A stretch of 64,000 nt of DNA from Actinoplanes sichuanensis. GTDB taxonomy: Bacteria > Actinomycetota > Actinomycetes > Mycobacteriales > Micromonosporaceae. Positions 33,558 to 43,249 of this stretch are shown here, piece by piece. The stretch's first letter is position 1; the number at the start of each line of letters is the position of its first letter. The notes under the pieces are model-generated. The model did no database searches. It saw nothing but the letters and a program-made list of their open reading frames with translations, and was not told where the DNA came from. Made by a program: the position numbers and the translations under genes. The stretch spans positions 5,394,001 to 5,458,000 of the forward strand of contig NZ_AP028461.1 in NCBI RefSeq assembly GCF_033097365.1, in the 5' to 3' direction.

Positions 33558-36500
33558 TCATTTCCGGTCCGCCACCGATCTGACTCCGGTCAGGTCGGTG
33601 GCGGTGCCGATCCACTCGATGACCTCGCCGTCGTCGTCGAGCAGCGGCACCGCCCGCGACAGGGTCCGGGCCAGTGTGCCGTCCGGCCGGCGGACCCGGT
33701 GTTCCAGCTGGAAGACCCCCTTGGCCTCGATGGCCGCGTTGATCGCCGCGAGCACCTCGGGCTGGTCGGCCGGGTCGATATAGGTCTCCAGCCAGCTCGC
33801 CGTCGGTTCAGTGGTGTCGGTCAGGAAACCGCGCCCGTCCAGGGCGTGCATGCTGCTCCAGTCGGCGCTCATCCGGTAGACGACGTCGAAACCGGCCTCC
33901 CGCAGGGCCCGGAACCGGCGCTCACCGGCGCGCCGCAGCCGCGCCATCTGCAACTGGGCGTCGATCCGGGCCACCAGCTCCCGCGCCGCGAACGGTTTGA
34001 CCACGTAGTCGTCGGCCCCGGCCAGCAGCCCCTCGATCGCGGTCTCCTCACCGGCCCGGGCGGTCAGCAGCACGACCGGCGTCGCCGCCAGCGACTCGTC
34101 GGCCCGCACCTCGCGCAGCAGAGCGAACCCGTCCATCCGGGGCATCATCACATCGGCCAGGATGAGATCCGGTATCTCCCGCCGCGCCACCTCCAGAGCC
34201 TGCTCGCCGTTCGAGGTGACGAGGATCGTCCATGACGAGCCGAGCAGCCGCGTCAGATAGTCACGCATGTCGGCGTTGTCGTCGGCGACCAGCACCCGCA
34301 CGTCCGAGGTGAACCGCACCGGCAGATCCCGGAGAGTCGCCGCATCGTCCGGCCCGGCCACCTCGTCGCCCTGGCACGGGGTGACATCCCAGTGCGCGGC
34401 CTCCCGCGCCATCGACTCGGCCAGCCCGCCGACCACTACCGGCTCCGGCCTGCCGTCGGCGGGATCGGGGCGGCGGCCCATCGGGATCCACACGGTGAAC
34501 GCGGTGCCGACGTCCGGGCGGCTGGTCACCCGGACCCGGCCGTGATGGCGGCGGACCAACTCGTCGACGAGCGCCAGGCCGATCCCGGCGCCCTCGTGGG
34601 TGCGACCCCGGGCATCCCGGACCCGGTGGAAACGCTTGAACACGTACGGCAGGTCGCCCTCCGGGATACCCACTCCGCTGTCCCGCACGATCAGCTCGGC
34701 GTGCCGCTCGACCGGCCGCAGGATCACCTCGACCCCGCCCTGCCAGGTGAACTTCAAGGCGTTCGACAGCAGGTTGGAGACGATCTTCTCCCACATCTCC
34801 GGATCGACCCAGACCGGCCCGGGCAGCGGCGGCGCGTCGATCGTCAGGTTCAGGCCGGCCGCCTCGGCGGCGCTGCCGAACATCGACGCGATGTCCGTGG
34901 TCAGCGCGGCCAGATCGGTCGGCGCGAACGCCGCCCGCAACCGGCCCGCCTCGGCCTGCGAGAAGTCGAGCAGCGTACCGACCAGCCGCAGCAACCGCTG
35001 CGCGTTGCGATACATCAACCCGACCTCGCCCACGTCTATCGGTTCGCCGGGCCGGCGCAGCATCTCCTCCAACGGACCGAGCATCAACGTCAACGGGGTA
35101 CGGAACTCGTGGCTCACATTCGAGAAGAACTCGGTCTTGGCCCGATCCAGCTCGGCCAGCTTGTCCAGGCTCTGCCGCTCGCGGTGCCGGGTGTGCGCCA
35201 GCGCCAGAGCGGCACCGATCTGCCCGGCCAGCAGATTCAGGAAATCCCGGTAGGCGTTGTCGAACGGCTGATGCCGGTTCAGCCCGGCCACCAGCACTCC
35301 GGTCGCCGTGTCGTCCGGGCCGGCCATCATCGGCACCAGCAGCGCGGCGTCCGGCGGCATCGCACCGGGCAGGCCGGGCAGCGGCGCCAGCACCCCGCCG
35401 AGCCGCTCACCCAGCCCGTCCAGCAGCAGCCCGCGCCGGGCGGCCGGTGCGGCGAGCAGGGCCGGCAGCGGCCACACCGGGGTTTCGCCGGCCAGGTCGA
35501 TGACGCGCGGGGCGGCGAACGACCCGGCCTCCAGACCGGACGCGCCGGCGAGCCGCGCCTCCCGCCGGTTGTGATCGATCACGTAGAGCAGCGCGAACGG
35601 CACCTCGGCGGGCACCCGCGTGATGGCGGCCGCGGCGAGCTCACAGGCGTGCTCCGGCTGGCGGGCTCCGGCGGTCTCGGCCGCGACCGTACGCAGCAGG
35701 GCCATCCGCCGCTCGGCGACCATCGTGGCGGTGGTGTCCAGAATCGAGTTCTGCACACCCAGGACCGAGCCCCGGTCGTCGGTGATCGGCGAGAAGGTGA
35801 AGGTCACGTAGACCTCCTCCAGAGACCCGTTGCGGTCCATCAGCATCGGCATGTTCTCGGCACCCGACGCCACCCCGTTGGACTGGGCGTCCGCGATCAT
35901 CGGGCCGACCACCGACCACAGCTCGGGCCACGTCTGGTCGGCCCGGCCGGCGAGGGCCTGCGGATGCTTGGTCGAGCCGAGGAACTGCCGCCACGACTCG
36001 TTGTAGACCTGGATCAGCTCGGGACCCCACCACACCGCGGCCGGGAAGCCGGAGTCCAGCGTGATCCGGACGGCCGCCCGGAGCACCTCGGGCCACCCGG
36101 TGACCGGCCCGAGCGGGGTCACCGACCAGTCCTTGGCCCGCAGCAGTCGCTCCACCTCGCCCGGCCCCCGGAACAGCGCCGCACCCGCCTCGATCTCGGT
36201 CCGGGGCCGGGGCAGCGGACGGCCGTCGACCAGGTCGGCGAGCACCCCACCGATCTGGCCGAGCGGCAGCACCAGATGGGCGCCGGCCTCGGCCGCCTTC
36301 GGCATCGATGGGAACTCCGCCGTGTCGCCGTCTTGCACGATCACCAGACCGCCGGCGTCGCGAACCGCGGCGGCGCCGGCGGCGCCGTCCCGGCCCATGC
36401 CGCTGAGCACCACGGCCACCGCCCGCACGCCGTACGCGTCGGCCAACGACCGCAGGAACCAGTCGTGCGGATGGCTCCGCGCCCCGGGCTCGTTGCCGAT

Positions 36501-36776
36501 CAGCTCACACGTGCCGTCCGGCAGCACCTCCAGCCGGAAGCGTGGCGGGCACACCACCACCCGGCCCCCGGCGAGCGCGGTCCCGCGCTCGGCCCACACC
36601 ACGTCGTGGCCGCTACGCTCCCGCAGGATCTTGACGAGTGCGCTGCCGTGGGCGCTCAGGTGCTGCTGGACCACCATCGCCACCGGCCGGCCACCCGGCA
36701 GGTCACGCAGCACCGTGGTCAGCGCACCGACCCCACCCGCTGAGGTCACCAGAGCGATGACCGGGTCTCTCCGCAT
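33558..36776 (-). CDS. Multidomain hybrid histidine kinase with N-terminal CheB-type methylesterase domain
   Basis: 1072 residues. Residues 1-190 are a CheB methylesterase domain with its triad in place: Ser12 (VTSAGGVGAL), His39 (VQQHLSAHG), Asp130 (LSGMGRDGAAG). Then a PAS-like domain (about 225-350, VWWGPELIQVYNESWRQFLG), a GAF-like domain (about 360-530), HisKA with His556 (VSHEFRTPLTLML), HATPase (NLLSNALKFT, GAGIGLALVDEL), a receiver with Asp875 (ILADVMMPRMDG) and a final PAS/PAC domain (about 960-1070). No chemotaxis genes are nearby. This CheB-PAS-kinase-REC order is a known but functionally obscure type, and the role of the esterase domain is open. Confidence 0.92.
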   Translation of the reverse strand: MRRDPVIALVTSAGGVGALTTVLRDLPGGRPVAMVVQQHLSAHGSALVKILRERSGHDVVWAERGTALAGGRVVVCPPRFRLEVLPDGTCELIGNEPGARSHPHDWFLRSLADAYGVRAVAVVLSGMGRDGAAGAAAVRDAGGLVIVQDGDTAEFPSMPKAAEAGAHLVLPLGQIGGVLADLVDGRPLPRPRTEIEAGAALFRGPGEVERLLRAKDWSVTPLGPVTGWPEVLRAAVRITLDSGFPAAVWWGPELIQVYNESWRQFLGSTKHPQALAGRADQTWPELWSVVGPMIADAQSNGVASGAENMPMLMDRNGSLEEVYVTFTFSPITDDRGSVLGVQNSILDTTATMVAERRMALLRTVAAETAGARQPEHACELAAAAITRVPAEVPFALLYVIDHNRREARLAGASGLEAGSFAAPRVIDLAGETPVWPLPALLAAPAARRGLLLDGLGERLGGVLAPLPGLPGAMPPDAALLVPMMAGPDDTATGVLVAGLNRHQPFDNAYRDFLNLLAGQIGAALALAHTRHRERQSLDKLAELDRAKTEFFSNVSHEFRTPLTLMLGPLEEMLRRPGEPIDVGEVGLMYRNAQRLLRLVGTLLDFSQAEAGRLRAAFAPTDLAALTTDIASMFGSAAEAAGLNLTIDAPPLPGPVWVDPEMWEKIVSNLLSNALKFTWQGGVEVILRPVERHAELIVRDSGVGIPEGDLPYVFKRFHRVRDARGRTHEGAGIGLALVDELVRRHHGRVRVTSRPDVGTAFTVWIPMGRRPDPADGRPEPVVVGGLAESMAREAAHWDVTPCQGDEVAGPDDAATLRDLPVRFTSDVRVLVADDNADMRDYLTRLLGSSWTILVTSNGEQALEVARREIPDLILADVMMPRMDGFALLREVRADESLAATPVVLLTARAGEETAIEGLLAGADDYVVKPFAARELVARIDAQLQMARLRRAGERRFRALREAGFDVVYRMSADWSSMHALDGRGFLTDTTEPTASWLETYIDPADQPEVLAAINAAIEAKGVFQLEHRVRRPDGTLARTLSRAVPLLDDDGEVIEWIGTATDLTGVRSVADRK
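33569..33604 (+). terminator. 16-bp hairpin after katG, inside the 3' end of the convergent kinase gene
   Basis: 33569-33584 pairs with 33589-33604 around a TCCG loop, fifteen Watson-Crick pairs and one U.G. It starts 12 nt after the katG stop, so it probably terminates katG, yet it is also coding sequence for the last residues of the opposing kinase. Confidence 0.65.
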
Positions 36777-36965
36777 CGAAAAGGCTTCCGTGGGACGGGC
36801 TCACATCTCTCGTCAAGCATGTCAGAACCGGCCCGTCCGTGCTTAAGTCCATAGATCGTGCCGCGTGCACGGATGAGTGACGCCACCCGCTGCGGGCCGA
36901 TGTTTGGATCGGTGCGTGCCGATCGAGATCCCGACCACCCACGAGGCCCCGCAACGGGGTGCCCC

Positions 36966-38657
36966 GTGAGTTTCCGGATCCGGGTCTTCGTGCTGATGGC
37001 GCTGGTCGCGCTCGGTGCCACCGGGACGACCGTGGCACTCACCTGGTGGCAGGCCCGCGACCAGGTCAGTGAGGCGGCGTCGGCGTCCCGGGAGACCACC
37101 GAGCTGATCCAGCGGGAGCTGCGGGAGCAGGCGCTGCGCAACGGCACCTGGGAGGGCGTGGACCAGACCCTGCGGCGGCTGCGCGGGATGACCGGACAGC
37201 GGCTGCGGCTCGTCGACCCGTACGGCATGGTGGTCGCCGACACCGACCATCTGGACCGCCGGGTGGCGCGACCGCCCGGATCGGTCGCGGTGTTCGTCGA
37301 TCCGCTGCCCGAGCTGATCGTCGCCGACCGGGCCGACGGGCGGCAGGCGACGCTCGCCGCCATCGACACCTACCGGACCGAGACGTTGCTGGCCGCCTGC
37401 CTGTACCGGCACGGCTACGAACTGATCGTCACCCCCGGTCCGGACGGCGTGCACCGGCACGGGCTGGCCGACGGTGGCGAGACCGCTGCGGTCGAGGAGT
37501 GCCGTCCGGCCCGGCCGGCGCCCTGGCAGCGGGCCGACGACCTGGCACAACTGCGGCAGTGCGGTCCGGTCCAGGCCGACTGCCTGCGGGCCGCCTTCCG
37601 GCGGCAGATCGCCACCGGCGAGATCGCTCCGGCGCCGTTGCTGCTCACCATCGGTGCGGGCAATGAGCCGGTACGTACGCTGGACGCCGGCCCGGTCCTG
37701 CTGATCACCCTCGTGGTCGCGGCCCTGGCCACCGGCGGCGCGCTGCTGATCAGCCGCCGGGTGCTGCGCCCGATCGGCACGCTGACCGCCGCCGCCCGGC
37801 GCCTGGGCAGCGGCGACCGGGACGGCCGGGTGCCCGACGAGGGCCGCGACGAGCTGGGTGAGCTGGCCCGCGCGTTCAATCAGATGGCCGATTCGGTGCG
37901 AGCCGCACAGGACGACCAGCGGCGGCTGATCGCCGATGTGGCGCACGAGCTGCGCAATCCGCTGGCCAACGTCCGCGGCTATCTGGAGGCCCTGCAGGAC
38001 GGGGTGGTCGAGCCGACCGCCGACCTGTTCGCGTCGCTGCACGAGGAGGTCGTCCTCAACCAGCGGATCGTCGGTGACCTCCAGGAGCTGGCGCTGGCCG
38101 AGGCGGGGGCGCTGATCTACCACCGGTCACCGACCGACCTGGCCGATCTGATCGGGACCGTCCGCAACACCCATCGGGCCGCCGCCGACGCCGCCGAGGT
38201 CGCCCTGGTCGTGGACGCCGACCGGCCGGTGATCGCCGACGTGGACCCGGACCGGATCCGGCAGGTGGTCGGCAACCTGGTCCGCAACGCGGTGCGGGCC
38301 ACCCCGGCCGGCGGGACGGTCACGCTGACCGCGGCGACCGACGGGGACCGGGCGGTGCTGCGGGTGACCGACACCGGCACCGGGATCGCCGCCGAGCATC
38401 TGCCGTTCGTCTTCGACCGGCTGTGGCGGGCCGACCCGTCCCGGGGCCGTGGCAGCGGCGGCAGCGGGCTCGGTCTGGCCATCGTCCGGCAGATCGTGCA
38501 CGACCACGGCGGTGAGGTGTCGGCGGAGAGCGCCGAGGGGGCCGGTGCCACCTTCGAGATCCGGCTCCCGCCTGCCGTCAACCCGGGACGATCGCCCAGG
38601 AATGAGGCGGGACCGGGTCGTGGTGGCCGTACCCGAACGGCTTGTCGGCCAGGTTGA
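36966..38657 (+). CDS. Membrane sensor histidine kinase (HAMP/HisKA), orphan
   Basis: 563 residues from the GTG at 36966 (VSFRIRVFVLMALVALGATG starts the first membrane helix). An outer sensor of about 210 residues with several Cys (CLYRHGYE, VEECRPARPA, LRQCGPVQADCLR) is followed by helix two (VLLITLVVAALATGGALLI), HAMP, HisKA (DVAHELRNPLANVRGYLEAL) and ATPase (NLVRNAVRATPAGG, GSGLGLAIV). Such kinases normally follow their OmpR-type regulator, and none is next to it. Its 3' end overlaps the convergent GH13 gene by 80 bp; the last about 25 residues look like an unusual tail. An upstream start near 36858 is possible but less likely. Confidence 0.9.
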   Translation: MSFRIRVFVLMALVALGATGTTVALTWWQARDQVSEAASASRETTELIQRELREQALRNGTWEGVDQTLRRLRGMTGQRLRLVDPYGMVVADTDHLDRRVARPPGSVAVFVDPLPELIVADRADGRQATLAAIDTYRTETLLAACLYRHGYELIVTPGPDGVHRHGLADGGETAAVEECRPARPAPWQRADDLAQLRQCGPVQADCLRAAFRRQIATGEIAPAPLLLTIGAGNEPVRTLDAGPVLLITLVVAALATGGALLISRRVLRPIGTLTAAARRLGSGDRDGRVPDEGRDELGELARAFNQMADSVRAAQDDQRRLIADVAHELRNPLANVRGYLEALQDGVVEPTADLFASLHEEVVLNQRIVGDLQELALAEAGALIYHRSPTDLADLIGTVRNTHRAAADAAEVALVVDADRPVIADVDPDRIRQVVGNLVRNAVRATPAGGTVTLTAATDGDRAVLRVTDTGTGIAAEHLPFVFDRLWRADPSRGRGSGGSGLGLAIVRQIVHDHGGEVSAESAEGAGATFEIRLPPAVNPGRSPRNEAGPGRGGRTRTACRPG

Positions 38658-39792
38658 GCAGCAGTGCCAGGCGCTGACCGGCGGGACCCTCGGCGATGAT
38701 CGCCACGGTTTCGTTGGTGAGGCCGTCGGTGCTGATCCGGGCGCTGGTCAGCCACGAGTCGCGGCGGCGGATGCCGATCAGACGTTGATACTCCTCGCCG
38801 CCCCCGGCCGGGACCGGCGGCATCGCCGGGCGGACCGCGTCGTCGCCACCCGGCCGGTCCTCCTTGACGCCCTGGTAGCCGAACTCGTCGCCGTAGTAGA
38901 CGCTCGGCACGCCGGGCAGGAAGAACAGCAGCGCGGCGGCGTGGCCCCGGTGCCGTGGATCGGTGAGCCGACTGGCGATCCGGGTGACGTCGTGGTTGCC
39001 CAGGAAGGTCAGCGGCAGGAAGTCGGCGGTCCACGCCCGGTGCCGGTCCAGTGCCCAGGCCAGCTCGAACAGGTTCCGGTCGTTCAGCGACGACCAGACG
39101 GCCTTCCACAGTTCGTACTGGGTGACGGCGTCCAGGCTCGACCGTTTCACGTAGTCGCCGTAGTCGCCGTGGATCATCTCGCCGACGAACCAGGCCTCCG
39201 GGAACCGCTCGCGCACCCGAGGCAGGACGGCCGCCCAGAACTCCGGGTCGACCGCGTAGGCCGCGTCCAGCCGCCAGCCGTCGGCGCCGCGCTCCAGCCA
39301 GTGGCACATTACGTCGACCACGAAGTCACGCACCACCGGCGACGTGTGGTCCAGGGTGATCAGTCGGTCGTGGCCCTCGAACAGGTACGGATACTCTCCG
39401 CTCCACCTCACCCACTCCCGCGGCCCGCTGCCGTCGAGAGCGGCCCGCACCGGCGGGAACTCACGGCCGGCGTGGTTGAACACCCCGTCCAGCAGGATCC
39501 GGATGCCGCGCTCCCGGCAGGCCGCCACCAGCGCGTCGAAGTCGCCGTCGTCACCCAGCCGCGGATCGACGCGCAGATAGTCGACGGTGTCGTAGCCGTG
39601 GGTGCCGGAGGCGAACACCGGACCCAGCGCCAGACCGTTGCAGCCCAGCCCGATCAGGTGGTCGAGCCACTCGGTCAGGTGCCCGAGCCGGTGCGTGACC
39701 CCGGTCCCCGGACCGGCCTCGGGCTCGGCACCGACGAACCCCAGCGGGTAGACGTGCCACCAGATGACGTGCCGGACCCAGTCACCGCTCAT
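38578..39792 (-). CDS. Alpha-amylase family glycoside hydrolase (GH13)
   Basis: 404 residues, cytosolic. The TIM barrel holds all four GH13 regions: DGVFNHAG (region I), GWRLDAAYAV with nucleophile Asp176 (II), FVGEMIHGDY with acid/base Glu205 (III) and FLGNHDVTR with Asp268 (IV). The N-terminus (WWHVYPLGFVGA) is direct, without a starch-binding domain. The short B-domain suggests action on small alpha-glucosides or maltodextrins. Neighbouring GH65 phosphorylase fits maltose/trehalose metabolism. Confidence 0.93.
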   Translation of the reverse strand: MSGDWVRHVIWWHVYPLGFVGAEPEAGPGTGVTHRLGHLTEWLDHLIGLGCNGLALGPVFASGTHGYDTVDYLRVDPRLGDDGDFDALVAACRERGIRILLDGVFNHAGREFPPVRAALDGSGPREWVRWSGEYPYLFEGHDRLITLDHTSPVVRDFVVDVMCHWLERGADGWRLDAAYAVDPEFWAAVLPRVRERFPEAWFVGEMIHGDYGDYVKRSSLDAVTQYELWKAVWSSLNDRNLFELAWALDRHRAWTADFLPLTFLGNHDVTRIASRLTDPRHRGHAAALLFFLPGVPSVYYGDEFGYQGVKEDRPGGDDAVRPAMPPVPAGGGEEYQRLIGIRRRDSWLTSARISTDGLTNETVAIIAEGPAGQRLALLLNLADKPFGYGHHDPVPPHSWAIVPG

Positions 39793-39801
39793 GATCCGAC
39801 C

Positions 39802-40719
39802 CTATCCGTCGATGCTGCGGGACAGGTTCGCGATGCTGGTCACCAGGGCGGTCAGGTAGGCGTCGATGCGCCAGGTGGCCGCGACCATGGTGCCCAGCCG
39901 GGACACCAGCACCGGCAGCGGCACCACCGCCGGGTCGGCGACCCAGCCGCTCACCCGGGCCACCAGGTCACCGATCAGGCCACGAACGATGTCACGGGCC
40001 AGCAGGATCAGGTCCCCCGCGGCCTTGGTGATCACCGTCATCGCGGTACAGGTGGCGACCAGCCCTCGTAGCGCTTCGACGTTGTTGCCCATCAGCGTCA
40101 GGTAGGCCCGCACGTCCGGGCCGTCCTCGCCGGCGAAGTCCGCGTCCAGGCAGCGCCGCAGGTCATCGCCGATGACCCGCAGGTCGCCGGCCATGTCCGC
40201 CCACAGCCGGGCCTGCTCGGCCACCACCTCGGGCATCCCGGCCAGGTCGTCGACCATCCGGCGCAGCGGCGGGATCCGGTCCATCGCCACGTCCAGCCCA
40301 CCGGCCCGGACCGCGGCCTCGGTGTCGTCGAGTGGGATCGCGAACTCGGCGACCGGCGCCTCCTCGGCGAGCAGCGGCTCCACCCACTCGCGGCTCTCCA
40401 CGGTGGCCAGCACCCCGTCGATGATCTCGGTGGCCGAGCGGGGGCCGTCGTCCGGCTCGCCGACGAACTGGGCCAGGCTCTGCCGTCCGTCGGCCACCCC
40501 ACGCAGCCCGTCGACGGTGATGACGAACGTCTCCTCCACATAGGCGATCAGCTCGTCGTGGCGGAGATGGCGTTCACCCAGTCCGGTGAGGACCCAGCCG
40601 CACAACGCCCCGAAAGCGGTCTGGTCCTTCTCGAACCGCTGGACCACCGCCCGCACCCGGCCCAGACGGACCCGCAACTCGTCCAGGTGGGCGGCGTGCA
40701 GGCGCAGCCGGGCGGACAT
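39802..40719 (-). CDS. Helical hypothetical protein
   Basis: About 305 residues from the ATG at 40719 (MSARLRLHAAHLDELRVRLG); longer in-frame starts exist but lead with low-complexity sequence. It is predicted mostly alpha-helical with Asp/Glu/Ala/Leu-rich amphipathic stretches, and a C-terminal part with VITKAAGDLILLARDIVRG. The helical first 100 residues recall WXG100/LXG-type substrates but no WXG is seen. Function unknown. It lies between GH13 and GH65 in the same direction. Confidence 0.75.
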   Translation of the reverse strand: MSARLRLHAAHLDELRVRLGRVRAVVQRFEKDQTAFGALCGWVLTGLGERHLRHDELIAYVEETFVITVDGLRGVADGRQSLAQFVGEPDDGPRSATEIIDGVLATVESREWVEPLLAEEAPVAEFAIPLDDTEAAVRAGGLDVAMDRIPPLRRMVDDLAGMPEVVAEQARLWADMAGDLRVIGDDLRRCLDADFAGEDGPDVRAYLTLMGNNVEALRGLVATCTAMTVITKAAGDLILLARDIVRGLIGDLVARVSGWVADPAVVPLPVLVSRLGTMVAATWRIDAYLTALVTSIANLSRSIDG

Positions 40720-40801
40720 CGACACAACAGGCACGGTAGCCGCCGACATGCCCGTTGTGCCCACCGGAGCCGGACAGTTTGCCGACATGCGGCTCGGGAC
40801 G

Positions 40802-43156
40802 CTATCCCGCCCGCGGCCGGTGCGGGGCGTAACCGGGCGGTTGACGGGGAGCGGGGAGTGCCGGTTGCAGAGGGACCACGGGGCGGGTCACCGCCTCTCC
40901 CGTGGACACGGTCACGCGTTCGCCGTACAGCATGAGGGTCATCTCGCCCTCGCGGAGCCGCAGCCGGACCGCCTCGTGGTCGGCCTCGACCTCCAGGCGC
41001 ACGCCGCTGTGCCGCAGGTTGAACCGCAACCGGGTGATGCCCGTCGGCAGTCGCGGCGCCAGCGACAGCACCGGGCCGTGATCGCGTTCACGCAGACCGC
41101 CGAAGCCTTCGACGACCGCCGACCAGGAGCCGGCCAGTGACGCGATGTGCAGACCGTCACGGGTGTTGCCGTGCAGGTCGCGCAGGTCGACCATGGCGGC
41201 CTCCCACGCGTAGTCGTGGGCGAGCTCCAGATGGCCGACCTCGGCGCACATCACCGCCTGGGTGCACGCCGACAGCGACGAGTCACGCACGGTGATCCGT
41301 TCGTAGTAGTCGACGTTGCGGGCCTTCTGTTCGTCGGTGAACGCGTCCGGGCACCAGTGCATGGCCAGCACCAGGTCGGCTTGCTTGCACACCTGCCGCC
41401 GGTAGAGCTGGAAGTACGGGGCGTGCATCATCAGCGGCTCGCCCGGGTGCTCCGCCGGGAAGTCCCACGGCGCGTACCTGGTGAAACCCTCCGACTGGGA
41501 GTGCACACCGAGCCGATCGTCGTAGGGGACGTGCACGGCGTGCGCACACGCCCGCCACACATCCGGCTCCTCCGGCCGCACCCCCAGCCGTTCGGCCGAT
41601 TCCGGGTGGCGGCGGCAGGCGTCGGCCGCGGCCCGCAGGTTCCGGGCCGCCATCAGGTTGGTGAAGACGTTGTCGTCGGCGACCGCGCTGTACTCGTCCG
41701 GGCCGGTCACCCCGTCGACATGCCACACCCCGTCCGCGTCGTGGTGCCCGTGCGACACCCACAGCCGGGCCGTCTCGACCAGGATCTCCAGGCCGCACTC
41801 GCGTTCCAGCGACTCGTCGCCGGTGACCAACCGGTACCTGTCGACCGCGCGGGCGATCACCGCGTTCAGGTGCAGCGCCGCCGTGCCGGCCGGCCAGTAA
41901 GCGGAACACTCCTGACCGTCGATGGTCCGCCATGGGAACGCCGCTCCCGCCAGCCCCAGCGTCCGCGCCCGGTCGCGGGCCGCCGGGAGGATGGTGTGCC
42001 GCCAGCGCAGAGCGTCCGCGGCCGCCCGCGGAGTCGTGTACATCAGCAGCGGCAGCACGTAGCCCTCGGTGTCCCAGAACGCGTGCCCGTCGTAACCCGG
42101 GCCGGTCAGCCCCTTACCCGGGATCGCACGACGCTCGGTGCGGGCACCCGCCTGCAGCACGTGGAACAGACCGAACCGGACCGCCTGCTGCAGACCGGCG
42201 TCACCGTCGATGGCCACGTCGGCGGCGTCCCAGAAGTCGTCGAGGTAGGCGCGCTGTTCCGCGACCAGACCGTCCCAACCGGTGTGGCGGGCGCCGTTCA
42301 GCGCGGCCGCCACCTGGTCGCGCAGGGCCTCGGTGGAACGGGAGGTGCTCCAGCCGTACCCCAGGAACTTGACGATCCGCAGCCGTCCGCCGGGCGGCAG
42401 GACGGTGACCACGGTGGTCCGCGCCCAGTCCGCTCGGACGTCGGTCTCCTCCTCGTAGTCGCCCGCGGTCTCGACGATGTGGTCCATGCCGGCGGCGAGG
42501 AGAAGACCACTTCGGCGGGTACGGTGCAGCAGCACCGCTCCGTGCTGCTCGGTGTCCTGCTCGACGGCCCGCAGCGGATCACCGAGGGCGGCCGCCACCC
42601 GCGGATCGTCGGAGACCTTGACCTGCTCCTCGTCGGCGGCCAGGCAGGACTGCACGGTGATCCGCACCTCCTGCTCACCGGCTTCCACCTCGTAGCTGAT
42701 CGCGGCCACCGCACGCTGGGTGAACGACACCATCCGGCGGCTGCGGACGGTCACCCGTCGCCCGGCCGGTGACTCCCACTCGACCTCGCGCCGCAGCATC
42801 CCGGCCCGCAGATCGAGGACCCGCTCGTGCCGGTGCAGCACGCCGCGCCCGATATGGAACTGCTCGTCGTCGACCATCAGCCGGATCAGCTTGCCGTCGG
42901 TCACGTTCACGACGGTCTGGCCCTGTTCCGGATACCCGTAGCCGCCTTCGGGGTACGGCAGCGGCCGCTGTTCGTGGAACGAGTTCAGGTAGGTGCCGGA
43001 GATCTCGTAGGGCTCACCCTCGTCCAGGTTTCCGCGCAGCCCCAGATAGCCGTTGGCCAGCGCGAACACCGACTCCATCGGACCCAGCAGCGAGGTCTGC
43101 AGGCGTGTCTCCCGGACCTGCCACGGGTCGGCGGGACAGATCTCCTCATCGATCAT
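40802..43156 (-). CDS. Glycoside hydrolase family 65 (alpha-glucoside phosphorylase/hydrolase)
   Basis: 784 residues, full length. The N-terminal beta-sandwich contains FALANGYLGLRGNLDEGEPY, typical of GH65; the (alpha/alpha)6 barrel has the general acid Glu488 in GVTGPDEYS and KGLTGPGYDGHAFWDTE upstream. Phosphate-binding residues near the barrel top seem present (RARTLGLAGAAFPWRT, HGNTRDGLHIASLAG), so a maltose, trehalose or kojibiose phosphorylase is the best reading, but the exact disaccharide cannot be told. The ATG at 43156 is chosen because family similarity begins at IDEEICPADPWQVRE. The usual beta-phosphoglucomutase neighbour is absent. Confidence 0.92.
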   Translation of the reverse strand: MIDEEICPADPWQVRETRLQTSLLGPMESVFALANGYLGLRGNLDEGEPYEISGTYLNSFHEQRPLPYPEGGYGYPEQGQTVVNVTDGKLIRLMVDDEQFHIGRGVLHRHERVLDLRAGMLRREVEWESPAGRRVTVRSRRMVSFTQRAVAAISYEVEAGEQEVRITVQSCLAADEEQVKVSDDPRVAAALGDPLRAVEQDTEQHGAVLLHRTRRSGLLLAAGMDHIVETAGDYEEETDVRADWARTTVVTVLPPGGRLRIVKFLGYGWSTSRSTEALRDQVAAALNGARHTGWDGLVAEQRAYLDDFWDAADVAIDGDAGLQQAVRFGLFHVLQAGARTERRAIPGKGLTGPGYDGHAFWDTEGYVLPLLMYTTPRAAADALRWRHTILPAARDRARTLGLAGAAFPWRTIDGQECSAYWPAGTAALHLNAVIARAVDRYRLVTGDESLERECGLEILVETARLWVSHGHHDADGVWHVDGVTGPDEYSAVADDNVFTNLMAARNLRAAADACRRHPESAERLGVRPEEPDVWRACAHAVHVPYDDRLGVHSQSEGFTRYAPWDFPAEHPGEPLMMHAPYFQLYRRQVCKQADLVLAMHWCPDAFTDEQKARNVDYYERITVRDSSLSACTQAVMCAEVGHLELAHDYAWEAAMVDLRDLHGNTRDGLHIASLAGSWSAVVEGFGGLRERDHGPVLSLAPRLPTGITRLRFNLRHSGVRLEVEADHEAVRLRLREGEMTLMLYGERVTVSTGEAVTRPVVPLQPALPAPRQPPGYAPHRPRAG

Positions 43157-43208
43157 GAGTCTCTCGATTACCGCGTCACACCCTCGAGAAACTGCGAATT
43201 CGCTGTAC

Positions 43209-43236
43209 GGGGCGCCCACCTCGCGATGGACGCCCC
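43209..43236 (-). terminator. Hairpin between pectate lyase and GH65 genes
   Basis: GGGGCG (43209-43214) and CGCCCC (43231-43236), with inner CCA/TGG pairs, form a GC-rich stem just after the lyase stop. There is no T tract on the minus strand, so it is a weak terminator call. Confidence 0.5.
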
Positions 43237-43249
43237 GGCCGGTGACGAA

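Noticed and set aside
34392..36743. A 783-codon plus-strand ORF opposite the CheB-kinase gene
   Set aside because: It has no recognisable motifs and biased His/Gln/Arg/Pro composition typical of an antisense frame.
41147..42772. A 541-codon plus-strand ORF opposite the GH65 gene
   Set aside because: Antisense of a complete GH65 enzyme; no ribosome binding site or motif.
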